Assembly: GCF_963676685.1 (NCBI RefSeq)
Contig: NC_092353.1
Coordinates: 6,600,207-6,664,206, forward strand
DNA from: Mytilus edulis
Taxonomy: Eukaryota > Mollusca > Bivalvia > Mytilida > Mytilidae
Length of the DNA stretch: 64,000 nt
Direction of reading: 5' to 3'
Position numbers and translations under genes: made by a program. Below are positions 22,021-32,259 of the stretch, one piece after another. Position 1 is the stretch's first letter. Each line of letters begins with the position of its first letter. The notes under the pieces are model-generated. The model did not search any database. It was not told the origin of the DNA and saw nothing but the letters and a program-made list of their open reading frames with translations.

Positions 22021-22231
22021 GGTTTGTTAGTCTACATTTCCCGTCGTCGTCACATCCATAAAATAATCCTTGGTAAAAACATGTCTTGTTTTCTGTAGTA
22101 GTAATGTTAAGATCTGTATTATCCACACACTGTATATCCCAATATGGAGAGAAGAAGCCAACTAATTGCAACAGAAATATGACGGAAAATAAATATGTGA
22201 AGACAAAAAACCTTGTACCGATGCTGGACAT
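22021..22231 (-). CDS. Claudin-like gene B, first exon
   Basis: The gene spans 22231-14503 in three exons (211, 150 and 158 bp; 172 residues) and encodes a small plasma-membrane protein with four predicted helices. This exon carries TM1 (about residues 7-27) and the first extracellular loop, with W31, C35, C51, GLF at 55-57, C60 and C66. That layout is close to the W-GLW-C-C signature of claudin/PMP22 proteins, with F for the second W. Two N-glycosylation sequons (NIT, NKT) lie in the loop. The donor is GTAAGC (22015-22020). Intron 1 is 6 kb and full of mobile elements. Thirty bases upstream of the ATG lies a fragment of a TRIM-like first exon, so the promoter may have been replaced. Claudin-like is a structural call, not a proven function. 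Confidence 0.7.
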
Positions 22232-22259
22232 TGTACTATTTCGTTATGATTACGGATAT

Positions 22260-22450
22260 TTAACAGAAAGTTGGTTTCAGCTTCACCAAGCAAGACTCCG
22301 CGTCATTCCCGATAGTACACTCTGTACATAATCCTAACACCCGATTCGCCATTTGAAATTAATACAATTACTGTCTGAGATATAAAAACCAGGAAGAATT
22401 TGATTTGTAAAGAATGTCATCTTGTATTGCAAAAATACAATCGTGACTAA
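22260..22450 (-). pseudogene. 5' fragment of a TRIM-like gene (start codon, 10-12 codons and upstream DNA)
   Basis: On the minus strand the ATG at 22352 begins MANRVLGLCTEC, against MANHVLGICTEC at 4159. The similarity continues weakly to about codon 23 and ends there. The frame closes with TAA at 22260-22262 after 30 codons. Upstream, 22353-22450 matches 4160-4260 (GGAAGAATTT and AATGTCATCTT-T-TTGC, allowing small gaps). This is a truncated duplicate of the TRIM-like first exon together with its 5' flank. It lies head-to-tail with gene B, 28 bases above its ATG, so it could act as an upstream ORF and promoter for B. Confidence 0.75.
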
Positions 22451-23700
22451 GTGAAATTTTTAAATGTTAATAGAAGATAGAAATATGTATTAGATACAAT
22501 ACACAGGTAACAAAGAATATACCGGTAACAGTTTTTCTGCACGAGTAGTCAGCTTCAGGTCAAGACCTTGACCTGACTACTAATGCAGACAATCTAAACG
22601 GCATGTTGTTTCCTCTTTGGTTTTTTTTTTGTTACTTCTGTAAATGTCTCTGACTTGTACGACGTTTCAATAAAGTAGTAGTATATTTTACAAGACTTAA
22701 AATTTGAGAAACCCAAATGACCATTAAGCAGTAAATGTAAGTTATATTTTAAACACATGTTTCATTTCCCTTCAATCGAGAGTTTAAAAAAGAAACAGAA
22801 TCAAATTAATTTTATAAAAAAAAAAATATTTCAAGAAAAAGATGAATATTGTACACATTTGAGACATTTTAAAATGCAACTTCATAAAAAAGAATATAGT
22901 AAAGAAATATTTTAGTAAGCTAACGTTTGATTTTAATGGAGGAAACGGAAAGGCGGAAAGGGGGAGGGGCTAAATTGTTTTTAAGATAAACGGGCTATGG
23001 TATTTTAATGAAAAAATGCAGGATGTGCCATTTCATGTATTACACGAACACTTTTTATTTTATATCATTTTTTTTTATTGATAGGATCAATCGTGCATTG
23101 GTCAGTTGATATACAGGGATTTTATCTTTTGATACGATTTTATCTTTATTTACATATTTTCTGTCTTTTTTATTGAAATATAAAAGTCGATATCATCATT
23201 TCTTTACTTTTAGCATTCTATAAAATACTATTCATGTCCATATATTGAAGAAAATATATTTAATAACCGATTTGTTTGCTTCATAAAGTGGTCGGTATAT
23301 TCTTTTCTGAGTACATTAATTATTTAGTTTTCCAAAGCCATTACCCAAACATATAGTTTTTTGAAATTATGACTATACGGCATTCGAAAAATCATGGAAA
23401 ATGTAGAACATTAAATTGTCATCTGCCTGACAATAGCAATATTTATTTATTAAAATTTGGGATCAAACTATCCTTTTTAGGAGAAAATCATCCCCCCGCT
23501 TTTGAAGTTAATAGGCTAATCCCTTGGTGCACTGATATGAATAGTATTTTTAATGGAATTGTTTGAAAAAATATTGATTCTAACGTAAATATTTTATTAA
23601 AAAAAAAAGAATCAAATATTTCGGTAAAACCAAAAAGTTCAAATCTAATTGAAAGTTAAAGTGCCCATGAACTCACTGATCATGCACGAGTGATTCTATT
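22450..23700. other. AT-rich intergenic DNA, no gene seen
   Basis: No exons, inverted repeats or known families were recognised. The 65-codon frame at 23369 has no domain. Confidence 0.35.
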
Positions 23701-23702
23701 AA

Positions 23703-23768
23703 TAAAAAGTGTCCGTGTTACAACTAAAAAGAGTCCGTGTATCATCTAAAAAGAGTCTGTCTAACACC
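23703..23768. repeat. 22-bp minisatellite, three copies
   Basis: Units start at 23703, 23725 and 23747 with the pattern TAAAAAG-GTC-GT--------C. Confidence 0.75.
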
Positions 23769-24075
23769 CGTTAATGTACTGTTTTTTTTTCTATAGCGCT
23801 GCGGGGGGCAAAGTCGTACAAATGCTTAATTTCTTAATTTAAGATACATTATCCAGTTTATCGATGTATCACGAGTTCCAAAATTTTTTTTTTTTTTTTG
23901 TAAGTTTCAACAGGAACCACCTTACTTCTGAAACAAATATAAAATTATGTATATGAAAAAAAACTAGAAACTCTTAATAACTTGTACTGAAACCGCTTTG
24001 CCCGCGGGCATAATACACTTTATTCTCGTACAGTACTACCCCAGTCCCACTAGCCATATATTGATACATCTATGT

Positions 24076-24912
24076 TATCTCTGCTATCGTTCACTAAAAT
24101 ATCGTCATTGAGCTTTATGGACCAGCAATAGGTTGTAATTTAGGTTGGATTGGTCGGTCCGACATCTCTGCTTGATCAGGATTCGTTACTTTGCTCCCTC
24201 TGCCTCTACATCAACTCCTACCACCATGTCCACATGTTCTGGTAAAATTTGGTGGCATGACTGTATTGTTTCTGAGAAATCTACGACTTAATCAGAAATA
24301 GAAGGAATTGAACTGTATTGATATGGAACACGATGTTGACGTTATTGCTGAGAACGTAGTAAGATCACGCTATGAACGTAGTATAATCGTGGTAAGAACG
24401 TGTTATAATCGCAGTAAGATCGTGTTGCAATCGGATAACTCGTGGTATAGTTGTAGTGAGAACGTGAAGAGCGTAGAAAGATCTTGATAAGCGTAGTGAG
24501 GTCGCAGAATAAGCGCGGTGAGAACGTGGTATAATCGTAGCGGGATCTTTGTAGAAGCGTAGAGAGGACGTAGTAGCATCGTGAAAGCAACGAAAATTTA
24601 CATTTTCATGCCGCTCATACCGCGACCTCACCACGATCTAAATTTATTTTAGATCGCGGTGAGCGTGGTGCGATCGTGGTCTAGTGGGACTGGGGCTTAC
24701 GTCAATTAATACATAGATTTTTCATGCCACCAAAATCTTCTAGAACACGTGGGCTTGGTGTTAGTGGTTGATGTAGTGGCAGAGGGATCTCTGAAAGTAA
24801 CGAATCCTGATCAAGCAGAGATTTCGGACCGACCATTCCAACCTAAATTACAAGCTTTTGCTTGTCCATAAAGCTCAAATGACGATATTTTAGTGAACGA
24901 TAGCAGAGATGA
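24076..24912. repeat. 190-bp inverted repeat inside the compound foldback element
   Basis: 24076-24261 and 24722-24912 are inverted copies at roughly 85 percent by eye. Shared phrases include TCTCTGCTATCGTTCACTAA, CTGCTTGATCAGGATTCGTT and TTGGTGGCATGA. The 460-bp spacer holds the CGTAGT motif array, so the unit could form a long hairpin. Confidence 0.75.
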
Positions 24913-24928
24913 CACAGATGTGCCAATA

Positions 24929-25130
24929 GATATATGAAGATGTGGTATGAGTGCCAATGAGACAACTCTCCATCCAAGTAACAATTTATAAAAGTAAACC
25001 ATTATAAGCCAAGGTACAGCCTTCAACACGGAGCCTTGGCTCACACCGAACAGCAAGCTATGAAGTGCCCCAAAAATTACTAGTGTAAAACCAATCAAAC
25101 GGGAAATCCATCAGTCTAATCTATATAAAC
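24929..25130 (+). mobile_element. Dispersed repeat family R1
   Basis: A full copy, from GATATATGAAGATGTGGTAT to AATCTATATAAACG. The 95-codon minus-strand open frame here is repeat-derived and not a gene. Confidence 0.7.
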
Positions 25131-25859
25131 GAGAAGCATGGTTGAGCCGTAAGAGAAATGGACAAGAACTACATACAGACAAACAAAACCTTGAGATATA
25201 TAATATATGTGAAAATGACAATGAGAATAATGGTCGTAGTATGAACGTAGTCAGGTCGTAGCAAGAGCGTGATGATGACGTCAAGGGCGTGCTAGAATCG
25301 TACTATGGTCTTAAACAGCGTGGTGTAAACGTGGTATAGTCGTAGTGGAAGCGTACTTGGGTCGCGGTGAGAACGTGATGGTCGTAGTGAGGTCGTAAGA
25401 ACGTCGCTGTGAGATCGTAGCGTCGTCTCTTTGAATAGAATCACGCTCTCGCTACGATGGTACAGCGACCTTTGCGATCTTACTACGACCTTAGTGCGCT
25501 CTCACTACGCTTCTATTACGTTCTGATTTCGCCACGACCGCACCACGATTGTTTTGAACATGTTCAAAGTTGGCCACGCTCATCACGATCTTGAAGACTT
25601 CACCACGACACCGCTACGACCTTCCTGCGATCTACACGATCGTACTACGATCATCAAAATTTGCATTTTTTTCACAGATCGTAGTGCGATCATGGCCTAG
25701 TGGGACTGCGGTATAAGATAAGAAAGGAGGTGGCTTTTATTGAGAACCGTTCAACACCGATTTTGTTCATTAGACGTAAAAAGATTCCAATGTCAGCATG
25801 CCAGTTTAGTCTTATATGCATTCTTTATTTATTGGTTATTGTTGGCTTAGAACAAGCTG

Positions 25860-26085
25860 GCAGTAACTGCGAGTACTCTCAGATCTGTATGTGCCTGTTC
25901 CAAGTGAGGAGCATGTAACTAAGTAGTCGTTGTTTGTTGCTCTGTGTTACATATTTGTTTTTCTTTCTTTTTTGTGCTTTGCTCATTGTTGAAGGCTTTA
26001 CGGTGATCAAAAGTTGTAATTTTGGTGTCATTTAATATTTTGTGAAGAGTTGTTTCATTTGCGATCATACCCCATCTTCGCTTTT
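25860..26085 (+). repeat. Dispersed repeat family R2
   Basis: Contains TGTGCCTGTTCCAAGTGAGG, GTCGTTGTTTGTTG, CTCATTGTTGAAGGC-TACGGTGA and GAGTTGTTTCATTTGCGATC in family order. The open frame at 26050-26412 starts inside this repeat. Confidence 0.65.
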
Positions 26086-26089
26086 GTAT

Positions 26090-27335
26090 GTATTTGTTTT
26101 ATTAACTATATTTCATACTGTCAAGTGAAGACTTTTTTTAAACTTCCTTGTGTCATTCATGGGAAACCTGTGTCGCCCACTTTCCCCGAATACTATAGTA
26201 CATTGACTTTGGAAAGTCCTAGTTTTGGACTGGGGAACCCCACAATTTATTCAGAACAAAACGTGTATTGTTCAAATGTCATCCAATTTGAAAATATCAA
26301 TTACACGAATCTTTTTTTGCATCCTGACCTAAAAAGTAATATATCAAATATATTTTGTGTAATAATATTTATTTGTTTATTAAAACTTTTAATTATCACC
26401 ACTTTGTTATGACTTGAAGTGTTTGGCATATTAATATTTTATACAGTAATATACTTAAAATTTCCAACTATATATTCACGGTACAAGGTCAAAGTTCATG
26501 GACCAGGAAGTAAACTTATTGAATTGAAAAATTTCGCGGAAGACGATTATTTCATTTTTTGATCCTGAGGATATATAACTAAATTAAATATACAAGCAAG
26601 GTGTGCTGTCTCCTTATTAAAGTCATAATATACCGGTACAATTACAATAACAATATTCAACGAAGCACAACCGTCGTCTGATTTTAGCTTAATTTAAAGG
26701 GAGCATTCAAGGTTCAGATTTGGATATCTGTGTCAAATATGGTAATAAATACGTTCTACTTTTAAAAGCTGGTAGTAAATCCCTATATTAATCGCTTCCT
26801 TTTACAAAGTAACGCCTGAGATTTTTCATTAGCTGTTGTAAATTTATTGACAAATTGGTTTGTTTGTGGAACTGAACTATAATATATGTCTAAAAGTACA
26901 AAATGTATATTGTACTTTACGAACGTTTACGGTGGTACTTTCTTCATCTTCTGCTTATGGCTGATTTATATGCAATATTCTCCTATGTATTATAGTAGAG
27001 GACGAACAGGTTTTCTCTCAGCTAGCTAATACATGTATATATAAGAATATGTGGTATGAGTGCCAATGAGACAACTCTCCATAAGTTTATTTCAGCGCAT
27101 GCTAGCAAACATTTGTTTCACTACAAATTTTTGGGTTTTTTTAAACTTCTTTTATTATCGGCAAGAGACAAAAACAAACAAACGACACACAAATAAACAT
27201 TGTCATGCACTTTAAGTATATATTTTATATTTTCTTAAGTAAAATGTACAAAAATGAAAGCATTATTTTTATGAAAATTGAAATGAATTATATAGTTGTC
27301 TTTTTTGGAACAATTTTAAATAAAAAACTGTCAGA
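26090..27335. other. Intergenic DNA, no supported gene
   Basis: A 120-codon open frame runs to 26412 but begins in a repeat and shows no domain. A short R1-like fragment (GAATATGTGGTATGAGTGCC) lies at 27044-27082. Nothing else was recognised. Confidence 0.35.
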
Positions 27336-27339
27336 CAAC

Positions 27340-27632
27340 ATGTTTAATCCCGCCACATTCTGTATTATATGTATGCACCTGTCCCAAGTCAGGAGCCTAA
27401 AATTCAGTGGTTGTCGTTTGTTAATGTGTTACATATTTGTTTTTCGTTCATTTTTTATACATAGATAAAGTCGTCAGTTTGCTCGTTTGAATTGATTTAC
27501 ATTGTCTTTTCGGGGCCTTTGAAGGCCGTACGGTGGCCTATAATTGTTAGTTTCGGTGTCATTTTGGTTTCTTGTGGAGAGTTGACTCATTGGCAATCAT
27601 ACCACATCTTCTTTTTTATATTGATATAAGAG
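27340..27632 (+). repeat. Dispersed repeat family R2
   Basis: This is among the best preserved copies, with CACCTGTCCCAAGTCAGGAG, GGTTGTCGTTTGTTAATGTG, TCGGGGCCTTT, GGCCGTACGGTGGCCTATAA and AGAGTTGACTCATTGGCAAT in order. Confidence 0.75.
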
Positions 27633-28129
27633 TTATTGTCCTTTTTTTTCAATTTGTTTCTTATTTGCCTATTATCTTGAAAATTATAAACATAAAGAAG
27701 AAACCTAAAGATAATCACTTAACATGACCAGTTCTAAAAATAGCATACATGATAGAAAGTATCAACTCTTTATAAATAGACGTTATTGCCCTTTGATTAC
27801 GAATTTTAACTCTCTTTTTTGCCTTTGCCAATTTCTCTTATATTTTTTAAAGATAAAGGTAGAAAAATTTATGAGGAAGACAAGAATTGTAATTTATCAA
27901 AATTCCTAGAATTGACGATCTACTTTTATTAGAAGCTATTCCTCATTAACGATGAGTTTACCATCGTTAGTTTAAAGTATTTATCTTCATAAATCGTTTT
28001 TCAGAAAACATTCTTTTTATGTAACGTCGTGTAGTAGGAACATCGTGCTCAACGTTTATCTTCTCTTATTTCTTATTTTAATAATGTATCGTCCTCATGA
28101 AACAGGGCGGGAGATAAATCAAGGGAATA

Positions 28130-28135
28130 TTTATT
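28130..28135 (-). promoter_or_regulatory. Probable polyadenylation signal of claudin-like gene A
   Basis: AATAAA on the minus strand, about 53 bases past the stop codon of gene A. Confidence 0.55.
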
Positions 28136-28187
28136 ACACATATTTCGTTGAAATAAAACATGCTTTCTTTAATTCAATATGAATGGT

Positions 28188-28396
28188 TCAATCGACTTCA
28201 ACAACATAATAGTAAATAAAATAACGTTTGTGGCTATCGTCTTCATCATCTCCATAGAGTGACATACAGAAACACAGGCATGTCAACGCAATAATGCCTA
28301 TAAGAATGGCTGCGGACCATGAAGAAGCCCAACAACTCCAACCCATAGTATAACCTTCCGTCCAAACGATGATAGTCGAAGCAATATTCATTATCT
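28188..28396 (-). CDS. Claudin-like gene A, terminal exon
   Basis: The acceptor (TTTTGTAG) lies at 28397-28404. It encodes the end of TM3 (IMNIASTIIVW), a W-rich loop (GYTMGWSCW), TM4, and a cytoplasmic tail with a GDDEDD acidic stretch and a YYYVVEVD ending before the stop at 28188. The frame joins exon 2 at 29955 exactly. Confidence 0.8.
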
Positions 28397-28514
28397 CTAC
28401 AAAATTAAATGGAAATCGTTAAATAAAAAAAAGAAGAATTATAAATTGGTATCAGAATGGTTATATTTGTTTAAAATTTATAAATACTAGCCTTTCTGTA
28501 AAAGGTACTATTAG

Positions 28515-28588
28515 TTACATAGTGTGAACCCCATATGGAATTTACTGACCCTGTATATATCATATTAGGTCACTAGCACACTATGTAA
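28515..28588. mobile_element. 74-bp miniature inverted-repeat element
   Basis: The ends TTACATAGTGTG (28515-28526) and CACACTATGTAA (28577-28588) are perfect inverted repeats. It lies in intron 2 of gene A. Confidence 0.6.
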
Positions 28589-29040
28589 TGAATTTATCTC
28601 ACCGACTATCTTTATACTAGAGTTGTCTCATTTGCTATCATAACACATCTTCTTATTTCTATATTAAAGTGTTTAAGTGTTTAATTTTAAGAACCTTCCT
28701 CAATTGGTCTGCACTAAAAAAAAACTAATGTAAACGATAACTATTTATTATCAACAACCTTGATAAAACAACATTAAATAGAACTTTCAATACTTTTAAA
28801 TAACCAAACAGTGCCAAAGTCGTAACTTCACTACTAACCGCCGTGTATTGAAATAAGCCCCGCCTCCGTACTAACCTAATAGTAATATGGAATACTAGAA
28901 CACACCCGTGATATCGCGGGTTCATGACTGATATATAACTTTGCGTATGTCTTATTTTAGTATTGGTATTGTCATCTGATAAAGTCATGCCGATTATAAC
29001 ATGTATAAGGTGCACAGTTTTCTCTGCTTTCAAAATCTTT

Positions 29041-29530
29041 CTGTTTGAACCCGTCGACCTGGAACCTATCAATTATTGGTAATTTTAATAATTTGGAAAA
29101 CAAAAGGGCCTGGAATGGAGAATATTTACTCAACAGTATACAGCAAAATTCTAAATATACTGTTTAGAGGTGCGCCTGTCAGATGCGTAACGTACAGATA
29201 AGGTAATATGTAACAGGTGAATATACTATTGGTATCAGTGTCGGTCTGTTTGAACCCGTCGACCTGGAACCTATCAATTACTGGCAATATTAATAATTTG
29301 GAAAACAAAAGGGCCTGGAATGGAGAATTTTTACTCAACAGTATACAGCAAAATTCTAAATATACTGTTTAGAGGTGCGCCTGTCAGATGCGTAACGTAC
29401 AGATAAGGTAATATGTAACAGGTGAATATACTATTGGTATCAGTATCGGACTCGATCCGGAACTTCTTAATTATTGGCAATATTAATTACGTTGAAAACA
29501 AATGGGCCTAGAGTGGTGTAATTTTTAATC
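29041..29530. repeat. 205-bp tandem repeat, about 2.4 copies
   Basis: Units start at 29041, 29246 and 29451. The first two are nearly identical (GTTTGAACCCGTCGACCTGG and so on), and the third is partial and more diverged. It lies in intron 2 of gene A. The minus-strand open frame at 29126-29338 is repeat-derived. Confidence 0.85.
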
Positions 29531-29954
29531 AACACCATTGTACTATATTAGTTATATATAAAGTTGAATTCTTTGATTCATCGTCTTTACGTGATGACGG
29601 CTGACAAATTGGACCTCGTAATTTTAGTATTATAGATACACGGTCTACACGAGGTGGTTCTTAACCAATCATATTCTTAGAAATGTATAGAAGTGATATT
29701 GATACACTTTTATATTAAGGTATGAACCTAAAAATGGTTATCTCACTGTTTTCCTATATATATATTGCATATAAATTACAACCCACTGTGTCTCATATCT
29801 ATTCTCATTATAAATCGTATCAAGAAACAAAAATAAAACTCATTCAAAAGATAATATTTAATTATGAAAGTAAGAAGATTACTTGAATTAGCTTAAAGTT
29901 GTTTTACGTGAAATATGTAAAAGACTGCCATGTTAACTTTCTATAATAGCTAAC

Positions 29955-30104
29955 CTGTAATAGCAAACAAGAACATTGCTCCTTGCTTCATAGACTTTTT
30001 GCTTTCTTCGTATACATGAGCCAGGACAAGTATCAATAGAACCAGTACAATAATGTTCCCAAGAATTATGGCTAGTTCTAATCCAAACACTCTACTGTCT
30101 ATAA
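29955..30104 (-). CDS. Claudin-like gene A, middle exon
   Basis: A 150-bp exon, phase 1 in and out, with acceptor TTTTCTAG (30105-30112) and donor GTTAGC (29949-29954). It encodes IDSRVFGLELAIILGN, the rest of TM2, a charged loop (YEESKKSMK) and the start of TM3. Unlike copies B and C, no R1 repeat sits on its 3' side. Confidence 0.8.
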
Positions 30105-30233
30105 CTAGAAAATAAATTGGTTAATTAGGCAATAATATGGTACTGAATACTTACTGAAAACGGACTATAATCACTGCAATATACATCAAGTAAAAACTTC
30201 TCTATGATCATGTAAATAGAATATACGTAAAAA

Positions 30234-30340
30234 GGGTTGTTGAAGGCCGAACAGTGAACTATAATTGTTAATTTAGGTGTCATTTGGTCTCTTGTGGAGA
30301 GTTGTCTCATTGGCATTCATGCCACATCTTCTTTTTTTAT
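30234..30340 (+). repeat. Dispersed repeat family R2, tail part
   Basis: The phrases TTGTTGAAGGCCGAACAGTG, GTGTCATTTGGTCTCTTGTG and AGAGTTGTCTCATTGGCATT are present in order. Confidence 0.7.
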
Positions 30341-30424
30341 TTTTATTTAACTGCATGAACAATCAACACATAACTCATCCGTACATAACGGACAAACGAA
30401 CGAAGAAAAATAACAACGAATTAA

Positions 30425-30800
30425 AAAAAGGGGGGAGATACCAAAGGGCTAGTTAAACTAAGAAATCGACAATAAACTGACAACGCCATGGCTAAGAAAT
30501 AGAAAGAGACAAACAGTATTGGTTCACAAGACAAAAAATGGTAATCTAAAGACTAACCAACACTAACCCCACCAAAAACTACGGAAGGGTAAGCAGATCC
30601 AGCTCCACATGTGACATCCGTCGTGTAGATCATGATATAACTGATCCGGTAAATAGTCTTACATGTATTCAGCAATTCAAATAGGTGAAAAGGGAAGGTG
30701 ATTGTAGTTACGACGTAAGGAACATATCTGATATCATCTGTGAAACGGTTTTCCATAACGGTCAACCAGCTCCCGTGAGCGTTCAACCTCCCCCAACCAA
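30425..30800 (+). repeat. Dispersed repeat family R3
   Basis: Pairs with 19430-20030. Shared phrases include AAATCGACAATAAACTGACA, GGGTAAGCAGATCC, CATCCGTCGTGT, AACATATCTGATATCATCTG and AACGGTCAACCA. The 107-codon minus-strand open frame is repeat-derived. It lies in intron 1 of gene A. Confidence 0.6.
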
Positions 30801-31154
30801 GGACTATTCTGTAACAGCATACCAAACTAAATAAAAACCTGTTAAATTTACAATATATCAAATCGACAAAAAGCACAAAGCAATAGTACTATAGTAAATA
30901 TTAGTTGACGGATTGTCCCCTTGATGACAAATAGTCCGCAATCAGCGTCATTAATTCAGACGGAATACAATGTTTTCATTTCTGTAAACAACAAATAAAT
31001 ACTAAAAAAGGAACAATGTCATTCTATACAGTCAAATGTTCTAAATATTGATAGAATTGCTGATTTGAATTGTTACTCAATTTTTATTATATTCTTTTTT
31101 TTGCGGTTTTTAACGCGTTTTTGTTTTGCATATTAAATCTAACAATAAGCTTAC

Positions 31155-31356
31155 TGTCTGTTCCTCTACATTTCCCGCTGTCGCTGCATCCATAAAACAA
31201 TCCCTGGTAGAAACATGTCTTATTGTTGGAATTAGCAATTGTTGAGGTATAGTTTTTAACACACTGTATATCCCAATTTGGGGAAAAGAAGCCAACTATT
31301 TGTAACACAAATATGAAAGAAAAGAACATAATGAATATGAAAAATCCTGTCCCCAT
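31155..31356 (-). CDS. Claudin-like gene A, first exon (intact three-exon gene)
   Basis: Gene A spans 31356-28188 in three exons (202, 150 and 209 bp), giving 186 residues with no frame break. This makes it the reference copy of the family. Exon 1 encodes TM1 (about residues 5-24) and the first extracellular loop, with W28, C32, C48, GLF at 52-54, C57 and C63, plus sequons NYT and NKT. The paired cysteines after GLF resemble the claudin/PMP22 loop signature, and the total length is in the usual range for that superfamily. The donor is GTAAGC (31149-31154). The product is likely a plasma-membrane or junctional protein; tetraspanin is less likely because no CCG motif is seen. The ATG is the first in frame after stops upstream. 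Confidence 0.75.
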
Positions 31357-31834
31357 GTTGGCCTTTGTTAAGTAGCTCGATATTATTACGTTTGTTTTAA
31401 ACAGAAAATTGTTTTTATGGAGGAAATCTTACACTGATATTATCGCACGACCCACGTCCAAAGATTACAATGTAAGAGATTACATTTGAACATATATGTA
31501 TTTGTATATTTTTCAACTATTTTACAGTCAGTATCGTGAAAAGAACAAGATAATTGATCAAATGTTTGAGTATTCAGTGACAGATGTGTATCGCCTGTTG
31601 TTTCTTATTATATGGTACAGACATTGCAATGTCTACGTTTTTGGTATGCGAAACCTTACGGATTACTCAGAACAATACTTAAAATATGTCAGGCGCAAAT
31701 TTCATGTCCTGGAGAAAAATCTGGACAAGTTTGGTGTTCTTCTGACGTGACGTTTTCAATTGATTACCGACATACAAGAGAAACAAAGATGACGGACGCT
31801 GGCGACACAGAATTGATCTCTTTGTGTCGACAAG

Positions 31835-32250
31835 TCACCAGTCAGGAGCCTGTGAATGAACGATTGTTTTTTTTTCTGTTTCTTACTTTTTTGTTTTTTG
31901 TTTGTTGTTTTGCATAGTTTTTTTCCTTATGATTTTCCGTCGCACCACTGTCTCAGCCTAAATGAGAGTTTGCATAAAGGCAAGAGCCTGTTAATCAGTG
32001 GTTGTCGGTCGTTGTTGTGTATCTTATTTGTTTTTCGTTCATTTTTATTGTACATATATTAGTCCGTTACTTAGTTTTCTCGTTTTAATATTTTAAACTT
32101 GTCATTTCGGGGCCTGTTGCTGACTATGCGGTATGGATTTGTTCATTGTTGAATGCCGTACGGTGACCTATGTGTGCTTATTTCTGTGTTAATTTGATCT
32201 CTTATGGAGAATTTTATCATTGGCAATCATGCATCATCTTCTTATTTTTA
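31835..32250 (+). repeat. Dispersed repeat family R2, long copy
   Basis: Contains CAGTCAGGAGCCTG, GTGGTTGTCGGTCG, TTTCGGGGCCTGTTGCTGAC, TATGCGGTATGGATTTGTTC, CCGTACGGTGACCTATGTG and TTGGCAATCATGCATCATCT in family order. Open frames here are repeat-derived. Confidence 0.7.
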
Positions 32251-32259
32251 TATCAACCC

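Larger units (their letters stand above)
24037..25713. mobile_element. Compound foldback element with CGTAGT/ACGACC motif arrays
   Basis: Outer ends pair as TACCCCAGTCCCACTAG (24037-24053) with its near reverse complement (25697-25713). A third copy of the same end lies internally at 24681-24695. Segments 24342-24680 and 25220-25690 consist of short motifs such as CGTAGTGAGAACGTG and, in reverse, CACTACGACC. Between them lies an R1 copy. The internal third end suggests two related elements, one inserted in or next to the other. No transposase frame was seen; the 80-90-codon open frames are repeat by-products. Confidence 0.7.

Noticed and set aside
24342-25098. Minus-strand open frames of 82-95 codons rich in RSY and LTT
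   Set aside because: They are produced by the CGTAGT motif array and an R1 repeat.
26050-26412. 120-codon plus-strand open frame with hydrophobic ends
   Set aside because: It starts inside the R2 tail, no family is recognisable, and composition is that of AT-rich spacer.
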